5,220 bases of DNA from Clostridia bacterium (GTDB lineage Bacteria > Bacillota_A > Clostridia > Oscillospirales > Acutalibacteraceae): positions 1 to 5,220 of the forward strand of contig JAFSTS010000200.1 of NCBI GenBank assembly GCA_017445685.1, given 5' to 3'. A program made the position numbers and the translations under genes. Every line of letters starts with the position of its first letter. Positions within the stretch are counted from its first letter, which is position 1. Of this stretch, positions 1 through 5,220 are shown piece by piece. The notes under the pieces are model-generated. The model had not been told where the DNA came from, did no database searches, and was given only the letters and a program-made list of their open reading frames with translations.

Positions 1-527
1 CCTGCTTCTGTGCAGGAAGCTTCTGTTGTTACTGCCCATTCACCCCAGTTATGTCCGAGAGCAGTGATTTCTTCTGTATAGGTGTGAGAAGAGTCGTTCT
101 GACAGGTGTATGTCTTAACACCTGCCTGTGTGCAGGTCGGAGCTGTTGTTACAACGCCGTCATTCCATGCGTGGCCGAGAGCTTCTGTTTCATCTGCCAC
201 ATAGCTGTCACCGCAGCGAGAGCAGGTATATGTTGTGTAGCCGCCCTCTGTGCAGGTCGGAGCTGTTACTACTGCCTGATAATCATGACCGAGAGCTGCA
301 ACAGGTCTTGTTTCTGTATGATTTTCATCGTTGGCGCAGACTCTTGTTTCTACGCCGGCTTCTGTACAGGAGGCTGCTGTTGTTACTGCCCATTCGCCCC
401 ATGAATGTCCAAGAGCCTCAACAGTTTCCTGAGCTGTGAGAACTTCTCCGCAGACGGAACAATGTGAGCCTTCGGTAAGACCGGTTTCGGTACAGGTCGG
501 AGCTACCGCCGAATCTGTTACAGGAGT
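1..527 (-). repeat. Tandem Cys/His repeats inside the secreted protein gene
   Basis: This stretch codes for four complete repeats and the start of a fifth: residues about 298-340, 341-380, 381-418, 419-458 and 459 onward. Each has an (A/P)(S/T)CT(E/Q)xG motif and ends in ALGH plus two residues. Repeats 1 and 3 follow C-x(9-10)-C-x2-C-x(13-14)-H. Repeats 2 and 4 follow C-x9-C-x5-H-x10-H. Repeat 5 begins like repeat 2 (GEWAVTT, then ASCTEAG), so there is a higher-order period of 118 residues or 354 bases. At DNA level, bases near 23-40 recur near 377-394, and a 19-base identity links 129-147 with 249-267. The array continues past the window edge. Confidence 0.88.
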
Positions 528-1418
528 ATGATTAACAGAAAGGGTAAGCTGAGCATCGTCAAGATCAAATGTCTGACCTACTGTGACCGTGGAGGAAACA
601 GGGCCCATCTTTTCACCGACGCTTCTTGCGGCATAGTTAAGTCCGCCCGCAAAAGAAGATGTTTTATTAAAGTCGGAATTGATGAAGATAGAGCCTTCTG
701 TGCCAAACTGAGCTTCAGAAAGAACTCTGAAAGTGATAGTCGCAACTGTTCCGTTTGCAACTACGGGATCGGAAACCTTGGAATTGAGGGAGAAGCCAAC
801 ACTCAGAGCTGTGTACTGAGCTTTCATTTCATCGGTGTTCCAATAAGCCGTATTGCTGTTTCTGGAAGAAAATATCTTCGCAGTGTTTGAAGCGCTTCCC
901 GTAAGAGAATATGCGCTGAAAACGCCTTCGGAATAGTGAACAACATTGTTATTGATCGTGCTTCCGCCGACAAGCTCAAACTTTGTCGAATCAAAAATGA
1001 TTACCGCGCCTGCGGAAATTACACGATAGTTTGTGTTCAGACCGAAAGTGACCGTAACCGTGTCTCCCGGATGAAGCGGCGAGGATGTGCCGCTGAGAGA
1101 AAACTCGGCAACAGCCTTAGACTCGTCGGCAACAAGACCGGCGACAGCAGTCTGAAGAGTGCTGAGATATCCGTCGACAGTCGCCTGATCGGAGGCAGGA
1201 AGTTCATAGTCGATAGAGTTGAGCGTATTCTCTACCGGCGCATAACTTTCGGCGGAGTAAATTCCGGCATCGTTATTGATCGGCACATTCTTTTCAATAT
1301 AGCTTGTAAGAGAGGAATAATCCGCAAGATCATCCTCTGCAAAAGCAACTACGGAAAAGATGTTGATTACCATCAACAAAGTCAATGCCAAACTTATAAG
1401 TTTTTTTGTTTTAGACAT
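1..1418 (-). CDS. Secreted FIVAR / cohesin-like / Cys-His-repeat surface protein (C-terminus beyond window)
   Basis: Reading the minus strand from the ATG at 1418 gives 472 uninterrupted codons and is still open at base 1, so the C-terminus is missing. Residues 1-27 form a signal peptide: MSKTKK, a hydrophobic core, and an AFA|ED cleavage site. Residues about 31-97 resemble a FIVAR helical domain (YSAESYAPVENTL, then a VDGYLSTLQTAV helix). Residues about 103-280 look like a cohesin-type beta domain: PGDTVTVTFGL, AGAVIIFDSTKFELVGG, and NGTVATITFRV near its end. From about 298 onward come Cys/His tandem repeats. The chosen start is preceded by AAGGAGG with 7 bases of spacing and puts the signal peptide right at the N-terminus; an in-frame ATG 22 codons upstream is possible. 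It has its own promoter, separate from the polysaccharide operon. The role is inferred as cell-surface or extracellular binding. No enzyme motif is visible, and any dockerin or anchoring domain would lie outside the window. The export call is firm; the domain names are by eye. Confidence 0.87.
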   Translation of the reverse strand, partial: MSKTKKLISLALTLLMVINIFSVVAFAEDDLADYSSLTSYIEKNVPINNDAGIYSAESYAPVENTLNSIDYELPASDQATVDGYLSTLQTAVAGLVADESKAVAEFSLSGTSSPLHPGDTVTVTFGLNTNYRVISAGAVIIFDSTKFELVGGSTINNNVVHYSEGVFSAYSLTGSASNTAKIFSSRNSNTAYWNTDEMKAQYTALSVGFSLNSKVSDPVVANGTVATITFRVLSEAQFGTEGSIFINSDFNKTSSFAGGLNYAARSVGEKMGPVSSTVTVGQTFDLDDAQLTLSVNHTPVTDSAVAPTCTETGLTEGSHCSVCGEVLTAQETVEALGHSWGEWAVTTAASCTEAGVETRVCANDENHTETRPVAALGHDYQAVVTAPTCTEGGYTTYTCSRCGDSYVADETEALGHAWNDGVVTTAPTCTQAGVKTYTCQNDSSHTYTEEITALGHNWGEWAVTTEASCTEA

Positions 1419-1425
1419 TTCTTCT

Positions 1426-1432
1426 CCTCCTT
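1426..1432 (-). promoter_or_regulatory. Strong ribosome binding site of the secreted protein
   Basis: The minus strand reads AAGGAGG here, a full match to the Shine-Dalgarno core, 7 bases before the ATG at 1418. It is the main reason for choosing that start over the in-frame ATG at 1484. Confidence 0.85.
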
Positions 1433-1437
1433 TGGAA

Positions 1438-1466
1438 AACGGCTCAGCCAAAAGCCCGAAACCGTT
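1438..1466 (-). promoter_or_regulatory. Leader stem-loop just upstream of the ribosome binding site
   Basis: In the minus-strand transcript AACGGTTT can pair with GAGCCGTT: five Watson-Crick pairs, then G-U, U-A and G-U, closing a loop of about 13 bases. A competing fold pairs CGG-CU in the loop with AG-CCG of the same 3' arm. The stem ends five bases before the Shine-Dalgarno core. There is no long T-run after it, so it is not an obvious terminator. A role in mRNA stability or translation control is inferred; I do not recognise it as a named riboswitch. Confidence 0.45.
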
Positions 1467-1481
1467 ACAAATATAAGAATA

Positions 1482-1496
1482 CATAGAGATACTCCT
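1482..1496 (-). promoter_or_regulatory. Possible upstream in-frame start with its own Shine-Dalgarno
   Basis: The minus strand has AGGAG at 1496-1492, seven bases, then ATG at 1484-1482. The 22 codons from here to the main ATG at 1418 contain no stop and are in the same frame. Use of this start would add MYSYICNGFGLLAEPF and then SKGGEE before the signal peptide. The Shine-Dalgarno would lie only a few bases from the predicted transcript 5' end. Chance is a real alternative, because 22 codons without a stop is not rare. Confidence 0.35.
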
Positions 1497-1505
1497 ACTA
1501 TTGTA

Positions 1506-1534
1506 ATAATAACATGGCAGGAGCAAGTTGTCAA
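1506..1534 (-). promoter_or_regulatory. Near-consensus sigma-A promoter for the secreted protein
   Basis: On the minus strand TTGACA (1534-1529) is followed by a 17-base spacer and TATTAT (1511-1506). The -35 box is a perfect match, the spacer is ideal, and the -10 box is one mismatch from TATAAT. The predicted start of transcription is near 1499, giving a leader of about 80 nt. Bases 1535-1577, just upstream, are almost all A/T with short A-runs and could act as an UP element. This indicates a well-expressed gene transcribed independently of the flippase operon. Confidence 0.82.
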
Positions 1535-1582
1535 TTGTTTTTTAATAAAGTTTAACAATATTTTTTCTAATTTGAGCTATTT

Positions 1583-3223
1583 TTATACATTATGCTCTGA
1601 ATCATCACCGTTTTCAACAAAAACTTTTTCATCGGACTCTTTTGCGGCTGCCGCGCGCTTATTTTTCCTCTTCAAAACAAGGTCTTTGACAAATTCGACA
1701 AACTCCGTTCTTTGATCGCCGACGATAAAGAAAACGCCGATAACAAAGATTATAAACTTGTAGGCAAAATTGATGAAAAACCATGAGGAAAAAAGTGTGA
1801 TCTGCGAGCCCGTGGTGGAAATGATATACCAGTTGATCGGCACGATTCCCGACACGCAGGCAATGCCGCAGGCTATAACGCAGGCAAACATCTTCTTGAG
1901 CGGATACATCAGAAGATTATGCTTTCGGCAGATGATGATGGAAAGCGCAGCAGTCAGAAGTCTTGAAGTGAAGAACGATATTGCCGTTCCCCAGATTCCG
2001 AGATCGAAAACCCACCAGACAAGTATTCCCGTGCAGATGAAATTGAAAAGAGTGCCTGAACCGGAACAGATGAACATCTTTTTGTTCGTCTTGACATCAT
2101 ACATTATCGCCAGGGAATGATTGTAGTAAACCGCTTTAACAGCATGGGTCATTGCAAAAAACGGAATGATCTTCCATGCTTCATAGTATGCAGGACTTTT
2201 TGCAACAAGCAGCACAAGCTCCTGTGAAAACAGTCCGACTCCGAGGCAGACGACCACGGTCAGCCGCATTGCGACCATCGTGAAGTCGATGATCTCCCTT
2301 TTGCCCTCTTCGCCATGTTTCATCTTTTCGTTAAACCACGGTCTTTGGGCATTGTTGATAGCAGACTGGCAGACATCTATCGCGGAGCTGAACTGCATAC
2401 CCACAGAATGTATTGCCGTGAAAATCGTAACATTTCCCGAAGCATAGTCCACTTTGTTTAAAAACAGCTTAGGAATGTACGACGCCATATTGTTAGCCAT
2501 TGAGTGCGGAACAAGAGGAATAGCATACCTTAAAGACAGCTTGAGCATATCTTTGTCAATGCAGATTTTCATCTCGTTTTTTCGAATCAACTCAAAAAGT
2601 CCGACGAACGCAAATGTCGCGTAGGATATAGTCAGCGAAAGCATCATGCCGTTTAGCCCGCCAAGCGTATATCCCCCTATTTTCACATTTCTGCCGAAGA
2701 CAAGGAAGATTATGTTTAGAAAAACATGAAGCAGCACAAAACCCATTCCGTTTCGCGCAAATCTCGTACCCTCCTGCATCGACTGAAGAAAGCCCTGATA
2801 CATTGTATATATCGCATAAAACAAAAGTGAAAACAGCGTCAGCAGAACATTCGGAAAAAATGCAATACCGTCAAAAAGAAGCTTGCAAAGCGGAGACTGA
2901 AAAATCGTAAAAATTACGACAAACGCTCCGCCGAGCAGCATGATAAAAGTCATTATCGTTCCGAAAAATTTTTTGACCTTTTCACTGTCGTCCTTAAAGT
3001 CGCTGTAAAATCTGATTGCCGAATTGTTCAGAGAAAGGCTGATGAAGAAAACGGCAAGGAACATAAACTGCGAAAGCACGCCGTAATGACCGTACTCCGT
3101 GCCTGAAATATATTTTACATTCGTGTACAGCGGAAGCATGATCATTCCGAGAGCTTTTGTAAAGAAGCTTATCACGGAATAAATCACTGAATTTTTCGCA
3201 ACTTTTTTTCTTCCGTCATTCAT
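1583..3223 (-). CDS. Wzx-type polysaccharide flippase (MOP superfamily)
   Basis: This 546-residue integral membrane protein has about 12-14 hydrophobic segments, spread over residues 13-33, 48-66, 87-107, 122-142, 160-211, 262-283, 313-335, 347-368, 381-431, 442-463 and 478-501. The N-terminus is typical of the polysaccharide-export branch: a first helix ending in MIMLPLYTN, then GTEYGHYGVL, then a second helix. The family moves undecaprenyl-linked oligosaccharide units from the inner to the outer membrane leaflet. Its place directly after a glycosyltransferase and a Wzy-like protein agrees with that. The start ATG at 3223 is 6 bases after the previous stop, with GAGG 9 bases upstream. The last 30 or so residues form a basic then acidic tail (LKRKNKRAAAAKESDEK), probably cytoplasmic and longer than the transport core needs. 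The exact glycan cannot be told from sequence, and a teichoic- or exopolysaccharide exporter of the same superfamily is equally possible. Confidence 0.88.
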   Translation of the reverse strand: MNDGRKKVAKNSVIYSVISFFTKALGMIMLPLYTNVKYISGTEYGHYGVLSQFMFLAVFFISLSLNNSAIRFYSDFKDDSEKVKKFFGTIMTFIMLLGGAFVVIFTIFQSPLCKLLFDGIAFFPNVLLTLFSLLFYAIYTMYQGFLQSMQEGTRFARNGMGFVLLHVFLNIIFLVFGRNVKIGGYTLGGLNGMMLSLTISYATFAFVGLFELIRKNEMKICIDKDMLKLSLRYAIPLVPHSMANNMASYIPKLFLNKVDYASGNVTIFTAIHSVGMQFSSAIDVCQSAINNAQRPWFNEKMKHGEEGKREIIDFTMVAMRLTVVVCLGVGLFSQELVLLVAKSPAYYEAWKIIPFFAMTHAVKAVYYNHSLAIMYDVKTNKKMFICSGSGTLFNFICTGILVWWVFDLGIWGTAISFFTSRLLTAALSIIICRKHNLLMYPLKKMFACVIACGIACVSGIVPINWYIISTTGSQITLFSSWFFINFAYKFIIFVIGVFFIVGDQRTEFVEFVKDLVLKRKNKRAAAAKESDEKVFVENGDDSEHNV

Positions 3224-3229
3224 TGATTT

Positions 3230-4492
3230 TTACCTCTGTTTTTGGGAAACGATTTTTTCGTAAATTTCAAAAAGATAGTCCTTGCTTTTTTCGGGAGCGT
3301 TTCTTTCAAGCGCCTGCGCTCTCGCATTTTTCGACAGACGGCAGGCAAGCTCATCGCTATCAAAAATTTTCTTTATCATGAACGCAAGAGTCTGCTTCTC
3401 GGCTTTTTCATACATTAAGCCGGAATAATCGTGCTGAAGATAGGTCGATGTTCCGCCGACAAACGACGCCACGCACGGCAAGCCGAGGATCATCGCTTCG
3501 CCAAGAGAGTTAGGCGAATTTTCACACAGCGAATACTGACAGAAAACATGGCTGGTTTTCATGTAACCGATCATCTCCGACGCGCTGAGAGATCCGAGGA
3601 ATTTTACATTTTCTTCAAGAGAATATCTGCTGATAAGGTCTCTGATATATTTTTCATAAGCCGTGATTTTTTTCTTTGGAGAATTGAACTTGTATCCGCC
3701 GGGGATTATCAGCTCGATATCGGGATATGTATCTTTCAGCAGCGCAAGCGCCTCGATCGCAACATGAAGTCCTTTTGCGGAATCTCTGCCCTGAATGCCG
3801 AAGATCCTGTGCCTTTTTATGTTTTCAAGCTGCCACTTGTTTTCATCCTTATAAAAATCCTCGCGAAACGCTCTGGGAACATAAAAATATTCAGCTTTTT
3901 TATTTACATACCATGAGTTTGCATGATCCCAGTCTGTCCTGCCGATTATATAATCGGCTTTTTTCAAAATTTCATGGGAAGATCTTGCGCGCATACGCAT
4001 AAGCCTCTGCTTTTCTGCAAGTCCCTTGAAATGAGTTATGTCATAAAATGTCCTTTTGTGTTTGAAGCCTTTCGGCATGGCGCAAAAATAAACCTTCGAA
4101 AGCTCTGCCGGTATTCCCTGAAGCGTAGCGATCACACTGCCGGAATGCCTGCACATAAGCAAGTCTCTGCCGACAGTAAATTCAATGCCCTGAATGTCGA
4201 TGATATCCGGCTGAAAATCGTCGAGGATCTTTTGAAACCTGACGATAAGCTTTTTCTGCGGACGCCATGTTATCGTCTTTGCTTTTATGCTGAAGCATTT
4301 TACATTGCCGGCTTCATCACAGCTTTCGTCGTTTGCGGGATTGACGCTGACGATCACAGCATTGTCAACAATACTTGATTTTTGGATGTTGTTGACGAGC
4401 ATACCTATCCAGCCGCCGGAGGATTTTGAAGAGTTGAAATATCCTTCGGATTTCAGGTGAACGGGCATCGTTGTCAGAACAAGTATTTTCAT
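3230..4492 (-). CDS. GT4-family glycosyltransferase (GT-B fold)
   Basis: This 420-residue soluble protein has the usual length and two-domain layout of GT4 enzymes. The N-terminal acceptor domain starts with the MKILVLTTMP beta strand and has the glycine motif GGWIG at 26-30. The C-terminal donor domain has GRDSAKG (R236, K240 probably contacting the nucleotide-sugar phosphate), ELIIPGG near 260, VKFLGSLS near 297, and an E-x7-E motif (E324 and E332 in ENSPNSLGE), then GLPCVAS and GG. The family transfers a sugar with retention of configuration from a nucleotide-sugar donor; here the acceptor is probably a lipid-linked glycan intermediate at the inner membrane face. No signal peptide or membrane span is seen. 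It starts 12 bases after the Wzy-like gene and ends 6 bases before the flippase. Sugar and linkage specificity cannot be read from the sequence. Confidence 0.92.
   Translation of the reverse strand: MKILVLTTMPVHLKSEGYFNSSKSSGGWIGMLVNNIQKSSIVDNAVIVSVNPANDESCDEAGNVKCFSIKAKTITWRPQKKLIVRFQKILDDFQPDIIDIQGIEFTVGRDLLMCRHSGSVIATLQGIPAELSKVYFCAMPKGFKHKRTFYDITHFKGLAEKQRLMRMRARSSHEILKKADYIIGRTDWDHANSWYVNKKAEYFYVPRAFREDFYKDENKWQLENIKRHRIFGIQGRDSAKGLHVAIEALALLKDTYPDIELIIPGGYKFNSPKKKITAYEKYIRDLISRYSLEENVKFLGSLSASEMIGYMKTSHVFCQYSLCENSPNSLGEAMILGLPCVASFVGGTSTYLQHDYSGLMYEKAEKQTLAFMIKKIFDSDELACRLSKNARAQALERNAPEKSKDYLFEIYEKIVSQKQR
3233..3237 (-). promoter_or_regulatory. Flippase ribosome binding site inside the glycosyltransferase gene end
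   Basis: AGAGG on the minus strand is made from the last codons of the glycosyltransferase gene (CAG AGG TAA). It lies 9 bases before the flippase ATG at 3223. Ribosomes finishing the upstream gene would sit on this site, which favours coupled translation. Confidence 0.65.
3941..3958. repeat. Perfect 18-bp palindrome inside the glycosyltransferase gene
   Basis: GCCGATTATATAATCGGC equals its own reverse complement. On the plus strand it is followed by a run of six T, so a plus-strand transcript could fold a G/C-based stem before a T-tract, as in an intrinsic terminator. On the minus strand it encodes the residues ADYIIG (179-184). No plus-strand gene is supported here, so a chance product of the codons is the simplest reading. 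Confidence 0.5.
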
Positions 4493-4499
4493 TCTGTTT

Positions 4500-4505
4500 C
4501 TCCTT
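4500..4505 (-). promoter_or_regulatory. Glycosyltransferase ribosome binding site touching the upstream stop
   Basis: AAGGAG on the minus strand begins with the final A of the Wzy-like gene's TGA stop (4507-4505) and lies 7 bases before the ATG at 4492. This fixes the glycosyltransferase start and indicates translational coupling within one operon. Confidence 0.8.
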
Positions 4506-5220
4506 CAGCGTGTCTGCATTGAATATAAGCCGTTTTTCTTCCTTCGCCGTAATCTTTTGCCGAGGCTTTTTTCAGACGAATTGCTGTAGTAATACATCGC
4601 GCAGACGCCGACAAAAAATTCATTGGTGGGCATTGCGCCGAGGATAGTATGAGAGGACAGTCCGCCGACAAGGCACAGCACAAGCGGAAGCGCTCCCTCA
4701 AGAGACCCCGAAAAGCCCTGTTTTTTAAACGGCTCGGCTATCCTCTTGAAAAAGATAACATACATCGCCGTTACTATTCCGAAGCCGACAAGCCCGTGGC
4801 CGTAAAGAACTTCGATATACATATTATGCGCCATAATGCCACCGCCGGGCGATGTGAACGATCCCTTTGCTCCGAAGAGCGCCGTTGAAATGCTGCTGAA
4901 GGTCGCTTCGAGATAGACTCTTGCAAGGTGTGTTCTTCCTGCTGAAATATCGTCGTGACGGGGATGGATAAACCTGTCGAGGATCGCTTCAAAAAGACTG
5001 TAAAGCTCCGTCTTTTTTCCGAGGAAAACAAACAGTACGGAAACGACTATTGCAGCGGCGAGAAAAATTCCCGTCTGTTTTTTTGAGTTTTCGTTTCCGA
5101 AGCCCATGACTAAAAACCACACTATGATAATCAGGAAAAGCACTACGAAAGTTCTCGACTGGGTCAGAAGTCCAACATACGCCATCGGCACAGTCAATAC
5201 CGCCATTATTTTTTTCGTAA
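4505..5220 (-). CDS. O-antigen ligase/polymerase (Wzy/WaaL-like), C-terminal part
   Basis: The frame is open to the window edge: four codons read before the methionine at 5206 without a stop, so that methionine is probably internal and the true start lies outside. About 237 residues are visible of a family that usually has 400 or more. Counting from the methionine at 5206, the Wzy_C signature is present: LLTQSRTFVVLFLI (S17, R18) at the start of a helix, a loop with SAGRTHL (R91), then AHNMYIEVLYGHGLVGFG (H127, N128, Y130) entering the next helix. Arg and His residues of this kind in the external loop are functionally important in the family. Roughly five membrane segments are visible, followed by a basic tail (GKRLRRRKK). 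The family joins or polymerises lipid-linked glycan units outside the membrane. In a Gram-positive context a capsule or exopolysaccharide polymerase is likelier than a lipopolysaccharide ligase, and the neighbouring flippase supports this. Confidence 0.83.
   Translation of the reverse strand, partial: TKKIMAVLTVPMAYVGLLTQSRTFVVLFLIIIVWFLVMGFGNENSKKQTGIFLAAAIVVSVLFVFLGKKTELYSLFEAILDRFIHPRHDDISAGRTHLARVYLEATFSSISTALFGAKGSFTSPGGGIMAHNMYIEVLYGHGLVGFGIVTAMYVIFFKRIAEPFKKQGFSGSLEGALPLVLCLVGGLSSHTILGAMPTNEFFVGVCAMYYYSNSSEKSLGKRLRRRKKNGLYSMQTR

Noticed and set aside
1..420. CRISPR-like or satellite array
   Set aside because: The repeats are imperfect, have no unique spacers of fixed length, and are in frame with a secreted protein.
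51..439. Two plus-strand ORFs rich in Cys or Leu/Arg over the repeats
   Set aside because: They are antisense shadows of the Cys/His tandem repeats; they have no ribosome binding site or recognisable domain, and the minus frame has a signal peptide and ordered repeats.
1534..1559. Inverted repeat ATTGTT/AACAAT as terminator of the flippase operon
   Set aside because: The six pairs are A/T-rich with a 14-base loop and no following T-run on the minus strand, too weak for an intrinsic terminator.
936..1715. 259-codon plus-strand ORF
   Set aside because: It runs antisense through the secreted protein N-terminus, across the promoter gap, and into the flippase end. Its composition is implausible and the opposite strand is clearly coding on both sides.
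3217..3219. Second ATG four bases into the flippase start as an alternative start
   Set aside because: It is out of frame with the flippase; the ATG at 3223 is in frame and correctly spaced from GAGG.
3431..4378. Plus-strand ORFs of 91-161 codons opposite the glycosyltransferase
   Set aside because: They overlap each other and lie fully inside a gene with clear GT4 motifs; no domain or ribosome binding site supports them.
4489..5031. Minus-strand ORFs of 70 and 85 codons in other frames, and a plus-strand ORF at 4649-4888
   Set aside because: All fall inside the Wzy/WaaL-like frame, which carries the conserved Arg and His-Asn-x-Tyr motifs; these are shadows.

Overview
The window looks like a chromosomal piece of a Gram-positive Firmicute, most likely a gut clostridial lineage of the Ruminococcus/Eubacterium (Oscillospiraceae) kind. 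That is inferred from three things: near-consensus AGGAGG-type ribosome binding sites, a near-consensus sigma-A promoter (TTGACA, 17 bp, TATTAT), and a secreted FIVAR / cohesin-like / Cys-His-repeat protein of a style common in those bacteria. No gene here fixes the species. All four genes I support lie on the minus strand, so the window reads from right to left.

Right and centre (5220 to 1583): the tail of a surface-polysaccharide operon. In transcription order it holds the C-terminal half of a Wzy/WaaL-type O-antigen ligase/polymerase (start outside the window), a GT4-family glycosyltransferase, and a Wzx-type MOP-superfamily flippase. The genes are separated by only 12 and 6 bases, and each downstream ribosome binding site sits in or against the end of the gene before it, so translational coupling is likely. 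The expected division of labour is that the glycosyltransferase adds a sugar to a lipid-linked repeat unit, the flippase moves the unit across the membrane, and the Wzy protein polymerises or transfers it outside the cell.

Intergenic gap (1582 to 1419): an A/T-rich stretch, then a strong promoter, then a leader of about 80 nt with a stem-loop just before the ribosome binding site. The leader also carries an in-frame upstream ATG with its own Shine-Dalgarno-like AGGAG. I see no convincing terminator for the polysaccharide operon here.

Left (1418 to 1): the N-terminal 472 residues of a large secreted protein that runs off the window edge. It has a signal peptide, a FIVAR-like helical segment, a cohesin-like beta domain, and tandem repeats of about 40 residues. 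Each complete repeat carries four Cys/His residues in one of two alternating patterns (three Cys plus one His, or two Cys plus two His), which suggests small metal-binding modules. This protein and its leader are the least ordinary part of the window. The long plus-strand ORFs are shadows of these genes.
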